In this document: piece by piece, positions 34,018-45,666 of the stretch
How positions within the stretch are numbered: position 1 is the first letter of the stretch
Layout: each line of letters starts with the position of its first letter
NCBI RefSeq assembly: GCF_043290135.1
Contig: NC_134710.1
Coordinates: 251,088,092-251,152,091 of the forward strand
Direction: 5' to 3'
Origin: Rhipicephalus microplus
Taxonomy: Eukaryota; Arthropoda; Arachnida; Ixodida; Ixodidae
DNA: 64,000 nt
Translations under genes and position numbers: made by a program
The notes under the pieces: model-generated
The model's database searches: none
What the model saw: the letters and a program-made list of their open reading frames with translations, nothing else
What the model was told of the DNA's origin: nothing

Positions 34018-34145
34018 CTTAGTGGTTGTCTTAATTTTATTACCAACGGTTTCGTTTGCGAACAAATCACCTTTGTTCGGAAACCCTGACGAAGACCGGT
34101 CCACCGGTCCAAACCGTTGGTAATAAAATTAAGACAACCACTAAG
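34018..34145. repeat. Inverted repeat with retroelement 3'-end motif
   Basis: CTTAGTGGTTGTCTTAATTT and its continuation to 34052 are the exact inverse of 34111-34145 (35 bp, no mismatch). The 58-base loop holds CCTGACGAAGACCGGTCCAC. That motif resembles TTCTTCGGAGGATG with GTTTCGGTTGGTGGACCAGC (reverse) at 17761-17800, and both resemble 3' ends of Penelope-like elements as I remember them. The family assignment is tentative; the inverted repeat itself is certain. Confidence 0.7.
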
Positions 34146-34679
34146 TTGTGTTTCTTCTATATATATAACAAATTTTCGAATGCATCGAAATATATTAGGA
34201 CACAATTAAAAAGTGATTGCGGTAGTATCTTGCACTCGTATTCCTAATAGTTTTCGCGCAAGTATCTTGTATTGTATCGCAATAGAACTTTAACGTATAT
34301 ATTTGCTCAGCTCTGCTCATCAGTGTTGTCATCATATATATTGGGGGTGGGGGAGCGGCTTCATTAAAGGAGGATCGTCTATGTTAGCCACCATACGTTT
34401 CTCAAACTTTGATGATGGGTACGATTCTCAAAGTCGGCTTGTCCCATATAGTTGCTTTCACAATAAAAATATCACGGAGATACGAAGAAATGGACAGATG
34501 GTGTGAAGAGCTGAAGCGTAATAGGTTGAGGAAAGAACAACATTTTTATGCTGTTTCTTTGCGCTCATACTGATCCGTCCACCCGGCAACATGACAAAGT
34601 GTGGACTGTTTAGATTGAAGTGGTTTGTTGCTGAAATCTGCTCTGGGCGGGCACTAACCTGCGAATACTCGGCACTGAC

Positions 34680-34971
34680 CTATGTAAACCTTGAGGTCGT
34701 AGGAGACGCCCAGGGGGCTTCCCTGGTACGGCCTTGCCGGGTGCAGGCGCACCGAAGGCGGTGCCTGCGGCGAGATGCGGAGCGTCAACGGGTAAGCGTC
34801 GTTGCCCAGCTTCTTGAGCAGGTTACGCTGCAACGGCGTCAGCTCATCTTCGGTCGTCTCGGTGCCACCACTGGCGCAGCCCAGCGCGCGGGCCGCCACG
34901 CTGCCATCGGTGCCGCCCGTGGCGCCACTTGCATTGCCACTCGTCGACGTGGTGGTTGGCTCAGGATAGAC
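34680..34971 (-). CDS. Arrestin, N-domain exon (exon B)
   Basis: This exon encodes 97 residues plus one base and continues exon A in phase 0. It begins VYPEP and has a low-complexity stretch rich in Thr, Ser, Gly and Ala at residues 6-43 of the exon. It then gives LTPLQRNLLKKLGNDAYP (helix I and the next strand), ISPQAPPSV, SPLGVSYDLKVYI and a Gly split by the next intron. The order matches arrestin (LTxLQxxLxKKLGxxAxPF, then PxSVxLxP, then GxxxGVxYxxxxxxG). The acceptor is TATCGCAG before GTCTATCCT, with a pyrimidine-biased tract upstream; the donor is ACATAG before GTCAGT. Canonical arrestins have roughly 8-12 residues between the finger-loop strand and helix I, so the 38-residue insertion is unusual. 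The following exon, expected to begin with a segment like HKRxSV, was not recognised downstream on this strand. Confidence 0.92.
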
Positions 34972-35382
34972 CTGCGATACGTGCATACACTTCAGAAAAC
35001 ACTCAAAGATGAAAGAATATGACAGAACAATGGAACACAAGCTATATAAGTCAGTGGATGGGACTTACTCCTCATCGAACCAACTATCAACCAATGCCAC
35101 AATTAACTACGGCCGTGGCCTCTTGGCCAGCTGAGCTAACAGGTCTCTATGGACAACGCGAATACCAACGTAAGCGCCAACAATTGTCGGCCCGACTAGT
35201 TTAGAGTATAGCATAAAGCAAACGTTTTCTCTCGATGCGGTGCTTGCACGTGCTTATTAAAGAGGAAGCCTTTGAAGACTCATACTCGGGTCCATCTGCT
35301 CATCTGTACGTGCTGTAAAATGGTGCCAGCTGTAGAGTCTTACCATTACGCTCTCTCTGCAATCACGCGATGTTTGACAAAG

Positions 35383-35573
<191 letters not shown>

Positions 35574-37042
35574 CACATGACATTCATACCCAGTAGAATA
35601 GCCACAGGCTTTCGTCGAACAAAATTTCGAATTTATGAAGCCTCCTTGAATTTTTGTAGTGACTAGCACACGAGTTTTATTCTGCGTCTACCACGGAAAA
35701 ACCTGATTCTCCCCACGTATTTATGCATCTCAAGGGGTCATCACGAAATTGAATCGATAACTAGAAAATAGCCATTATTGTTAGCGGCATCACAATCAGC
35801 ATTTACAACTTTTGTCCTCGGGAGTGCGTTCACGGTCCGCACTGAATACAGGTAGTAACCTCTAAGTATAGTCTACGTGAGTATTGCTTTAAATGCGATA
35901 GAAACAACAGTTTGCTAATAAGCAGCGAATAACATCATAACAAGGACAAAATAATCACATTTTCTTAACCGCTTATAAATAATTTGTCTTCAGTTGAGAA
36001 ACTATCCACGTCTCGACTTATGCGCGACATTGACGTTCTTGCATCTAAATAAGTTGCAGCTATATAGAACATGTATAGCTGCAAGCAGCCATATATGTTC
36101 GCGTATCCGACGAGGCTGCGCAACGCGTGTGCGCACAGCAGCTCAGTGTCGGTGTAAAGGTCTTTCAAATGCTCGCTTACATCTCGCAATGTGTGTCACA
36201 CCCGCTTTTAGAACTGTTGCCCATCCTCGTCGGTTGCAAGTGGAGATGAACAGCACAATAATGCGTAATAAGGAGACAATAATTCCTTGTCCTTGGAAAA
36301 TGTTTAAAAACAATTTCGCTAGAGGGCATGCAGCGAAACTTGTGGTGTCCTCCTTTCTCTAGCTTAGCACGCAAGAACACATCCCACGGTCGTATTGCAT
36401 CTCGCCATGGAATGCGGCCCCCACCTCTCTTGCACTGCGCTCCATGGGACGAGGGTGCGGAAGCGTCGCTCGGGAACTGAACGAGCCGTACGGGTTGGAA
36501 TGCGATTACACAAGTGTCATTATACACCGGCTTCCCGACTACGATATAGCACAGTCGTCGCGAGCAGTAGCCCGTTGTGTGCTGCTCTATATTGCATGGT
36601 TTGGGAATACGAGATAGCATGCATCACACCACAATGACTGCCATTTTTGGCCCGACTGCACCTTCACTGTTTATGAGGTAGTTATAGTCTCACTGGCATC
36701 TGGGTGCACCCCAATGATGGCGGCCGACACCATGTCTAACAGCGAACAAAAAAATAGTGGCACTGACGCGAGAAAAAAAAATAAAATGCGTTGAGAATTA
36801 CGCCATTAAATATTCAATAGTAAAGTTAATTTTTTCTGGGTCTTTATGGGGCAGTCGCAAGAAAAAAAACAAGTTTTTAACTGTCTAGGAATATACACTT
36901 TAGACAACAAAGCCAGGCTTAAAAAACACCAGTCACCAGTAAAAGCAAATGTCAGATTCGTAATAAAGAGAAAAGAGCCCGTTTCCTTTTACCTTATCGC
37001 TTACAGTGACTAAACTATAGCACAGACATGAAGGCAGCGAAA

Positions 37043-37142
37043 TGGGCAATGCTCCGCAATCATTGACTGTTCTGTCAAATGAAAAACTGCTACGAGCAGA
37101 CTGCTGGGTACCCACTACGCTATAAATAATCGTATTTTTTCT

Positions 37143-37190
<48 letters not shown>

Positions 37191-37306
37191 GCAATGCTCC
37201 GCAATCATTGACTGTTCTGTCAAATGAAAAACTGCTACGAGCAGACTGCTGGGTACCCACTACGCTATAAATAATCGTATTTTTTCTGTACTATATATAT
37301 ATATAC

Positions 37307-37384
<78 letters not shown>
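37043..37384. repeat. 145-bp tandem duplication with (TA)n
   Basis: TGGGCAATGCTCCGCAATCA through TCGTATTTTTTCTGTACTA occurs at 37043 and again at 37188 with no difference over about 113 bp. Each copy is followed by a TA tract (37148-37187; 37292-37384). Confidence 0.95.
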
Positions 37385-37387
<3 letters not shown>

Positions 37388-37709
37388 CTAGCAATCACTA
37401 AGCTATTCCTCTTCATTTTTTGGAGAAGCGTGGTATCCGCTGCACACTTGTTAGAAATTGGTGGAATTTTTTATGCAGTGGTTCATGGAGATGATTAATT
37501 ATTCGGAAGGGGGTATGCGCCACAATTATTAAGTGATCAAAACAAGTTTTCTAAGGAATTGGATAATCGAACGACCAACTCGTTATGCAATTCGCATTGT
37601 ATTACGCCTTGCTGTTCCTTTGATGTTTTAAAACTCTGTATTACTCATGATAACACGATTTCTTTCCCGACCTCAAGCCTGCCTAAGTCCAGTTTAAATG
37701 AGTTCCAAG

Positions 37710-37905
37710 CAGTGGCGTGGCTCAGTGATGGAATTCTGGGCTCGTACGCAGCGTATATGGATTCGAATCCCATTGTATCATAGGTGATTTTTATCTACTG
37801 CGTTTTTGATACTAGTTATGAACAACGGCCACGGTGGCAGCGGACAACTACGGCGCCACGCGTGATCTATGTTCTGATCTTATGGCAGCTTTCGCTGTAA
37901 AACAT
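37710..37905 (+). mobile_element. tRNA-derived SINE (family D), in arrestin intron
   Basis: The head CAGTGGCGTGGCTCAGTGAT, TTCTGGGCTCGTACGCAGCG and ATGGATTCGAATCCCA has A- and B-box order and spacing as in a tRNA gene. The body has GGTGATTTTTATCTACTGCG, AACTACGGCGCCACGC and GCAGCTTTCGCTGTAAAACA. I recognise the body as a tick repeat from memory. It is not a tRNA gene because the folded stems are not maintained and non-tRNA sequence follows. Confidence 0.72.
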
Positions 37906-39220
37906 TATCATACAAGAGAGCGTACGAGTCCTCGCAAAGGGCTCGTTAGGTTCTAGGTGACGTGCGGAGTCCGGGACGTTATTGGACAATACTGCTACCT
38001 TTGCTTAAGTAACCAGGACACGTTGGACCCCGAGATCGGAGCAGCTAAGCAGCGTGGCCTCCAAGTCAGCTGGCAAGCCCACACCATGCGGAATAAATCG
38101 GCTGTCTGCTCGCAGTAACTTTCGGGTCAAAATATTAAAATATGACCGAACATAGCAACGCGTTTGTTTGGAGCCGCGGCGTAGAAATCTTTCTCTCGCC
38201 TTATCCAGACCCTCGGCGACGATGGGAGCGATAGTACTGTACAATTTCCTTGTACCTGAGCAACGGTGGTTGCAGGGTCTAGTTCACAGAGCTCGAATGA
38301 GGTGCCCGGGGAATGAACACTCGGGTCATTCCCTCGAAGTCCCTTATAACATGGAGTCCATACCACGCGTTTAAAAAGGGAGGAGGGCGATTCTCGTGCT
38401 CGCACGCAGTATTTCGTAGGCAAGTTATGACATTTCCCCTGCCAAGTAGCTGGCGCAAGCTTTTCGAGAATTGGTAATAATTACGTTAGAAACGCATTGC
38501 TTGAGAGCTAACCCTATAAGGACCTCCTCTACCTGTGTAATATCTTACCCTCTTGGTTGCCATCACCATCCGAGCAAAACAAGCGGCAGCTACAGCAGAC
38601 AATGCAACTTATGCTTAATTTGAGTATTCACTCAGGCTGAAAAGTGCCACTATGAATAGTTCTATCAAGTCCTTATTATTCAGGAATTGGCCACTTGCAT
38701 CGCAATCTTATGTGTTTATGAGTGCTAAATGCTGCTGTAAAATGGGCGCATGAATTTTGGCTCTACTTCCCAAGTATACTGTTCTACACTGCGGTGCAGG
38801 ATTGTATTCATAAGAGACCCTGCCAGCGCCTACACTACGTGCGTTCAGCAGGCTAGGTTTTTCAGCTGTAGACCGCTGCTACCCAAATAATAATAGCTGA
38901 CTCTTCAGAAATATTAGTGAAATTGACAATGTATGATTTCTTAGCTGATGAAACTCTTTTACTATACGGCCAGTATAAATAGGAGACACTCAAGTTATCC
39001 AGACACCTAAGCGTATAGCACATGAAGGCAAAGGAGGATAGAGAGGACACTGCAGAAAGGTGCCAAGAAGTTTGCGTATGCATATATGTAACACCAACTT
39101 GGAGTTGCGACATATCCGGCCCGTATAACAAAGCAAGAACCATGCATTACTTGACACAAACTCACTTATGTCTTTCTTGCGGGCCACGAGACGGAACGCG
39201 ACTTTGTAAAGAGTGTAGTC

Positions 39221-39221
39221 T

Positions 39222-39273
<52 letters not shown>
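39221..39273. repeat. (GT)n microsatellite
   Basis: About 25 GT units with one early GAGT interruption, in the arrestin intron. Confidence 0.97.
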
Positions 39274-39275
<2 letters not shown>

Positions 39276-40211
39276 CTGTACGTGCTAAGGGATGATGAGT
39301 GCAGATATCATAGCAATCACTGCAATAGCAACTGCAGTAGCATGCGAGACACATAGCCAAGCTAATACTTTACCAGCATTGCATTAAACATTTCTCTCTC
39401 TTTCCCTCTTTCTGACCTCAAACAAAAGGTTTAAAACACCGAACACCCAAACAAGAGTTTTCTATGAAACTCCTAATGTCAAACGTCCAAATAAGCAACA
39501 CGTTCTGTGATGATAAAGAACATGCGTTGAGAAATCATCCAAGAAAGGTGTAACTTGAGCGAACAATTCAACTAGGGGGCTTTTTTCTCTGATGAAGTGT
39601 TCGAAGAAGTCAATTTCTCTCGTCAGGGCGTTGTTACCGGCGATATTCCTTGTTCGACAGCTTGTCGACCCTACATCTTAAGCATGCAATAAGCCTTTGT
39701 GAGCGACAAAGTCTACTTCGGCGTGCTTGAAACTGACCGCGCTGTCCTGCGTGGGAAGCTTCATCCCTGGCGGCCGCTGTCATTCTCATAATCTTTGTAG
39801 CTGGCTGTAGCCATAATCTCTGTAGATTGCTATATTTTAAAATGACCTCATTATAAGCTGAAGCTTCATGCCATCACGTGGTCATCATCGTTGCGTACTA
39901 CAAGATTTAAGGATTTTTTTTTGTGTGTGTGACACGTCACCCGCGCTCTTTCATGCAAAAACTCTTCTGACGAACTCATAGCAACGTCCTTTACACGAGC
40001 CGACCAGCTCGGATCTCAGTCGACAGATCAACGTGCTAAGAGTTGATTAATGCAACTTCTTATTCTTGGTCTGATTACGAGTGAGCGCTTAGGTTGTGTC
40101 GCTTTGCTACTTGATCATCTGTGACAACTAGTATAAAATCTCCTCGGAAACTGGAGTGTTATAAAAGATTCGCTGTCACATACCTAAAAAATTGGCAGCG
40201 GCGGCTGATTG

Positions 40212-40357
40212 TCTGATGGAGGCGGAAATGCTGTAGGCCCATGTGCTCAGATTAGGGTGCACGGTAAAGAACCCCAGGTGGTCAAAATTGCCGGAGTCCA
40301 CCACTGTGGTGTTTTTATTATTCATATCGTGGTTTCAGGCCATTAAACCCCACATAA
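40212..40357 (+). mobile_element. SINE family A fragment lacking the tRNA head (in arrestin intron)
   Basis: It starts at GATGGAGGCGGAAATGCTG, continues GTAAAGAACCCCAGGTGGTC, GAGTCCACCACTGTGGTG and ends GGCCATTAAACCCCACA. The tRNA-like promoter is absent. It lies about 250 bp upstream (plus-strand coordinates) of exon A's donor boundary, antisense to the arrestin transcript. Confidence 0.82.
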
Positions 40358-40607
40358 AATTAATAAAAAACAAACGATTGGCCTTCGATAGCAACACCCC
40401 ATGCACTTTTAAAAGTTAAATGTAATCGTCCTTTTTTTTTCTTCTCGCATGATGTCTTTGAGGACAGTGGAGCCTGAAGGTAACACATAAGTGTATATAC
40501 ATATATTCCTTGGAGAATTAAACAAACATTTTCCCAAGAAGGCATTTTTCATGAAACAGGCACTCCGAGAAAAATTCAGAATGTCGTTGGATTGCCGATA
40601 TAAATAC

Positions 40608-40848
40608 CTGCTTAAAGTCCAGAATGGCCTCGGTAAAGAACTTGAGTCCCATGACCTCCTCGTCTTCTCGTCCATAGCGAAATGTAAGCAGCACCATGGC
40701 GTAGACGCGCCGATCTTTGAGGTATGTTGGGTCCACTAGCACGACGCCATCTATGGCACTCACACTGGCCTGGCTTGGCGCGTGCACGAACTCTCGTGTG
40801 CTCAGGTACAGCGTCAGTCGGCTGTTGGGACTCTGCTTCTTGTACACC
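40608..40848 (-). CDS. Arrestin, N-domain exon (exon A)
   Basis: This exon encodes 80 residues of an arrestin N-domain. Arrestins bind activated, phosphorylated G-protein-coupled receptors in the cytoplasm, uncouple them from G proteins and promote their internalisation. Visible in order: VYKKQSPN (phosphate-sensing Lys pair of strand I), LTLYLSTREFV, AIDGVVLVDP, YLKDRRVY, and FRYGREDEEVMGLKF, the receptor-contacting finger loop. On the minus strand the acceptor is ATGCAG before GGTGTACAAG and the donor is AAGCAG before GTATTT. The exon is 241 nt, enters in phase 2 and leaves in phase 0, which fits exon B. The spelling is closest to insect visual and non-visual arrestins as I remember them (RYGREDDEVMG, KF). 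The usual KRDF Asp is Glu here. No initiator exon was found upstream; arrestins normally have only about 7-10 residues before this point. The arrestin identity is very secure; the subtype (visual or kurtz-like) is not decided. Confidence 0.93.
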
Positions 40849-43800
40849 CTGCATTACCATGAGCGCATTGTTTACCCAGGCAATTGACTACCAAGGCTTA
40901 CGAAGTTAATCTACACAACATGATTATTTTAGTGCTGCAAAAAGCGTACACAGGTGAGAGACATACGACAGACAGGCGCCTATTTATTATCTGTCTCTCA
41001 CATGTGTACGTGTTTTGTAGCGATAAATTCACCGTGTTACGTAATCTCCACCTCGCCCAACAACTTCTCATTGATGTGCATGTTTATGACATTGTTATAA
41101 TAAAAAGGATGGCAAATGTCACACCAAAATGCACGCATATTTTCTCATTTAAGAATTAAGCTAAACACATGGATTCGGAAGCACCTCTGTGTGACTATAC
41201 TTTGAAAAAAGTTGTATGAATAATTGTAAATACAATATTATACCACCAGATACAATACTGAGACGGTGAGGGCATAACGAACACGTGTGTGATGCGCGTA
41301 CAATTTTGTAACGAGAAGTATGCGACTGCAATAATGTGACGATTATGACTGAACGACGGCGATTATGACACCTTAATTATCAATGGGTAGCGTTATCGAG
41401 AGTAGAAGCTACACTTCACCCTTCAAACACTCGGTGAATTAGCGTTAAACAGTGCGATTTATTCGACTATTACTACCATAAATGCTTTTCAAGATGTATT
41501 CCAAGAATATTAATAAAAATTTCAATTTCACACGTCTTGATGGCAATCGTTCCATATGGTGACTTTAAAATGGTTTATACTTTCGTTTTAATATGTATTA
41601 ATCCACTACAAAATTGTATTTTGTTAATTACTGTTTTTTTCCTCTGTTTGAAGCGTCTACATGACAAACGTTCAGATTTTTGTTTTACCGATGCGCAGTG
41701 TTCTGCACCTGTATTAACATTGTGCAAATAATCTCAACTGTACCATGTCCGCATCTATCCACAAAGGGCAAAAGGGACAACCACGCCTTCAAGCTGTTCA
41801 ATGCAGCGCGTCTTGTGTGGCATCTCCTTCCCTCTCCGCTGAAAAAAGCTAAGCATTAACTGAATTTGATTAAATTTATCTGCTAATAGTTGGTTGCCTT
41901 AAATATGAAGAAGATACTCGTTTTGGGTGCCGTCAGCGCAGACATAGTGCCCACCCGTCAAAACCCTGTTTATGGGAGGCAATCACCAGGCATATTCCTA
42001 GGGCTGGCATATTGGCCCATTCAAGAGCATATCCTTTTAGCGCCCCAGTGAACGTAGGTGGTTGTGATCCAAAGACCGAGTCAGAGCAAAGAGTTGATAA
42101 CGCAAAAACAATACATTCTAAGTGAAGGCAGTACAAACATCACACATGCATAGAGACTTCGCTGATTCAATCACCATAGAACTCAGGTGCGTTTAACAGC
42201 AACGGAGAAGAAACAATTCAGTCAAGCTCAAACAGAAGCACTCGATAATATCCAAAAGTATTTAGAGTATTTGTATATTCATTGGCTCGACGAGTACCTT
42301 TGTGTAGATCAAAGCGCTGACCAAGCGGTTCCTCTGAGGCATTTAGTGATCGCATATCTCTCTTCGGTGACACTCTCCAAAACAATTCACTGATCGCACG
42401 GCGTAATTTCTCAGCCCTTCAAAGACCGACTGACGGCACTACACTATAACTTAAGCCGTCCTCACTGGCAGACCGAACCATACACTTCCTTTTTCCCTGA
42501 CCCAAGAACTACTGTCGCCCTGCGCTTATTTTGAGTCCGCACGGGTTCGCGAATTTTCGACGTGACTCATCTGCTCACCACACAGCGGAGGCTTGAGCAA
42601 AAAAAAAGAGTGAGTTTTCTGATGAATGTTCTTCTCGGTACTGCAGGCGCGTCTACTGCGGCGGCTTTGCTCAACATGGAATCGTGTCTCGATTCTTGAC
42701 GATTGCGGTCTTGGCGTGAGAGCTTGCTGTCTCGACTGCTTTTTTTCTCCCTAGGGGGTGTGCTTTCAAGAAGTGATTGTTGCTGTCGTCGAGGTGCGGG
42801 TTGTGTTGACGCCGTAATTGTGTGCTGTCGTTTGAAGGCGGCAGTTGCTTGCTTGGTGAAGCACGCGTTTGTGACAATTTATCAAGTGCAGGATGCATAA
42901 GCGACTCCATTTTTTTTGCCGGAACTAAGTTGAGGGAATTCTGTACTCGTGTACATTCACTTTCCTACATCATAATTTTATCATCATTGGTGACGAGTGA
43001 ATAGAATCTCACTGAATACGGAGAAGATAGACAAATTAAAATAGCGTAATTCAAGTAACTAAAATTAGGGTCACTAATAAAGATGACGGAAGTAGCAGGA
43101 ACAAAATTGTGAAACAGCCTTCAAGCGAGTTCTCAATATGCTTTCGCATTGGCATTGTTAACACGCATGAGACGTACAGGCGAATTTTTCTTAACAATAC
43201 TCGGCTTAGGTCTCCACTTAATGCACCTATAATTTTTGGTGGGGTCGCAATCAGATACTTACGAAAGGATATTAACCACTAACGAACGGCGATCGTATAT
43301 TAACTTCAGTATCAGTGGTTCAGTTGTCGTTTGCCTCATCTTTTTTGCCCACGCACCAGGTGCACTGGTCTCAGGGAGCTTTTCAAGCTATGCTCTTGCA
43401 AACAACGAGAAATTATATACACCCCACTGAAGGCCACGTGTTCGTGCACAGAGCTCCAAAGTGGATGTGTAGCCGTGCGTTCGTGGTGTACCAGGAGTCT
43501 CAGATGAAATACCTCAAGGTTTAGAAGGCGGAAAGAGTACCCTTAGCATCATAAAAACACAAAAAACAAACGTATATACGACGCCCCTCTGCATTTGCTA
43601 TAATCGCGGACAACCTTTCTTGGCAATGAAGGGAAAGCTACGGGGACGGGGCTTCTGCACGGGTATACTACTACGCGAAGTAGTCCGATATGGCACGCGT
43701 TCCGTACTGGTATGGAAAGGGATGGCTGCGCGCGATCAGCGTTTCGTATTGACCGCGATGCCACTTGGCGTTAGGGATACACGTAAAAGACACGGCTTGC

Positions 43801-45291
43801 GAATTCGTGCAAAAAGGCGAAGTGACAACGTATAAATTAAAACAAATACGAAAATCTTACTGATGTGAGCTGCATCCTGTCTCAAGAGCTACGTGCGAAA
43901 ATTTAAGGTGGTATTTTTCTTATCTCACAAAAAAATAACGACAAAATTGTCGGACTACACTCAATGCTTGAAGAGCTTATTCTTGAATAAAAAGAAGATA
44001 AATGCGAGCCCGTAACTGCCTCCTCAGGGGGAGGATACCTCAACAGTACGTAACGAAAGCTGGGGGTAAGAATGCAAAAAAAATGGAAATAAAGGTATAG
44101 AGATAGAGAGAGGAGCAGAACGAGAGAGAGGCGCAGGGACAGCCAGATACGGAAGTAGAGAGAAGATTGGAAAGATGGACGCGGTCGCAGAAGTCCGAGG
44201 ACGGGGTACCACTCAGCGAGAGCTCTTGTCGGCGTCAGGAGATGGCGTAGGGCAAGCCAGTCGGCCAGAGCTGCGCTGTCGTCGGAGATCACGGGGGCAC
44301 AACTGGTCGGCACGAAATTCGGCGAGTGGGTAGGATACGTGCGGTATATCACTGTAGCCGTGACTGCGTTCCGAAAAAAAAAAGTTGTCTGGGAATATAG
44401 CACCTTGTTGGCTTCATTTATGTGCGTTTAACGTTATGTGGTCTTAAAAAAAGAAAAATGTATGACGCAGTGGGGAAGCACCTATTACTCCCCGAGTTGT
44501 TTATCTTAGGTATAGCGCTTCGAAGCAGAATGAGTAAACAAGTTGCAATCGCATATTCTCACCTCCTGCAGCTACGCACATCGCAGTTAGGCCTACCACT
44601 TATAACAGATTGCGACATATTCATCCATGTCCATGGGCGGAGGCAGAAATATTTTTCGGGAAGGGGTTCAAATCTTTGAAATAGCCATTTTTCTTTCTGT
44701 ATACCACGACAAAATATTTCAGTTGTTTTGTGGGGAGAGGCACGGGCCACATGTGGTGCCCCCTGGCTGCACCACCGTCCGTGACATATACTTAGTTGTG
44801 CGTTTTTGCGTTAGAGACCGACAACTGCCCAGAACATGAAATAAAATGACTGCATGGAAGGAAAGATAGTCTCTATATAGTGACTGAAACCAACCATAAT
44901 TTTCTCGGAAAGGTGGAGTTAAATTTTATTTCTTCATTGAAAATCGCGAAGATAGCCTGTAACGCCACCTCGTGGCTGAAACTTGAATTATCCGAGCTGG
45001 CCTGTCAGAGACTGCAAAATAGTGTATGCAGTGAACAATTTTTCTGTTAGCATTGAACTATTATTTGCTGCATTATAGTAAAAGATATGACTCCTTAAAA
45101 CTGTACATGTAGGCCTGCGTTAGTAGTACGCATTAAAGTTGCGCTGCATTCGCAAGACGTATTCATCCCATGCTCGTCCGCGCCTCTTGAGCAACTTGCC
45201 TGCGTGCTCATAAAAACACGAACGCAGCTTCCGGGTCGCTATGATTTCAGAGTGACGTAAATTTTCTAGTTAGAATTTGTCTCAGATGTGA
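40849..45291. other. Upstream side of arrestin exon A; mostly unassigned
   Basis: Part of the preceding arrestin intron or flanking DNA. Apart from the LTR fragment at 41931-42180 nothing could be assigned. The first arrestin coding exon, which should end in the AA or AG of a Lys/Arg codon before GT, was not found. Purine-rich DNA lies at 44090-44180. Confidence 0.45.
41931..42180 (-). mobile_element. Fragment of the same LTR family (3' part)
   Basis: On the minus strand it reads TTATCAACTCTTTGCTCTGA, CTCGGTCTTTGGATCACAAC, then GGGCCAATATGCCAGCCC and TGATTGCCTCCCATAA. The copy at 46370-46530 has TTATCAACTCTCGGCTCTGA, CTTGTTCTTTGGATCACAGC, GGGCCGATATTTCGGCCC and CGATCGCCTCCCTAA in the same order. 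The 5' part of the LTR is missing. The short minus-strand ORF here is therefore not a gene. Confidence 0.65.
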
Positions 45292-45490
45292 CGTGTTGTC
45301 ACGGAACGAGCGCTAAAAATGGGCGCGCCGCCAAATTCTTGCGATAACGCGCGGGAGAGACGCCAGGAGGTCAAAAAAAAGAAAAAAAGAAAACAAACAT
45401 CCAAGGCTCCCCGGGCGGGCGCTCTCCCCTCGGAAGCGTGGCTTCGCCGACGAACCTCCTCACCCCACGTCGGCGGCCGAGCAAGCCCGC

Positions 45491-45503
45491 GAAATTTCTA
45501 GAA
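45491..45503. promoter_or_regulatory. Heat-shock-element-like trimer 1 in the LTR
   Basis: GAAATTTCTAGAA has three alternating GAA/TTC modules with the 2-base spacing of the nGAAnnTTCnnGAAn consensus for heat shock factor. It lies about 135 bp upstream of the TATA-like box. Confidence 0.45.
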
Positions 45504-45610
45504 CGAAAGAGGCGTGGTCACGCCGGGTTGAGTCATCCATCGCGGAGGGCATTCCAACCGTCTCGCCCTCTCCCCAGCCTTCGCTGCGTATCGCGCCGAC
45601 GAAATGACGA

Positions 45611-45623
45611 GAACCTTCTGGAA
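45611..45623. promoter_or_regulatory. Heat-shock-element-like trimer 2 in the LTR
   Basis: GAACCTTCTGGAA is again a perfect nGAAnnTTCnnGAAn trimer. It ends 14 bases before the TATA-like TATTTAA at 45638, a plausible core-promoter-proximal position. Confidence 0.5.
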
Positions 45624-45637
45624 TCTCGCGCAGAAGG

Positions 45638-45644
45638 TATTTAA
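45638..45644 (+). promoter_or_regulatory. TATA-like box of the LTR
   Basis: TATTTAA in a GC-rich context (CAGAAGGTATTTAACCGAGC) marks the probable U3 core promoter of the solo LTR. The assignment is by motif and position only. Confidence 0.4.
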
Positions 45645-45666
45645 CCGAGCAGCGGAGATGAGAGAT

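Noticed and set aside
33867..34205. ORFs rich in Ile-Tyr over (TA)n
   Set aside because: Microsatellite artefact.
34591..35022. Plus-strand ORF of 143 codons
   Set aside because: It is the antisense shadow of arrestin exon B.
37710..37785. Possible tRNA gene in the arrestin intron
   Set aside because: The tRNA-like part continues into a known-looking SINE body and the stems are not preserved.
40612..40860. Minus-strand ORF starting MVMQGVQEAESQ
   Set aside because: Alternative frame of arrestin exon A; the real frame starts at the acceptor with VYKKQSPN.
44633..44780. Possible DNA-transposon scrap (GGGCGGAGGCAGAAATATTT ... GGTGCCCCCTGGCTGC)
   Set aside because: Vaguely familiar from ticks, but no second copy or terminal repeat in this window supports it.
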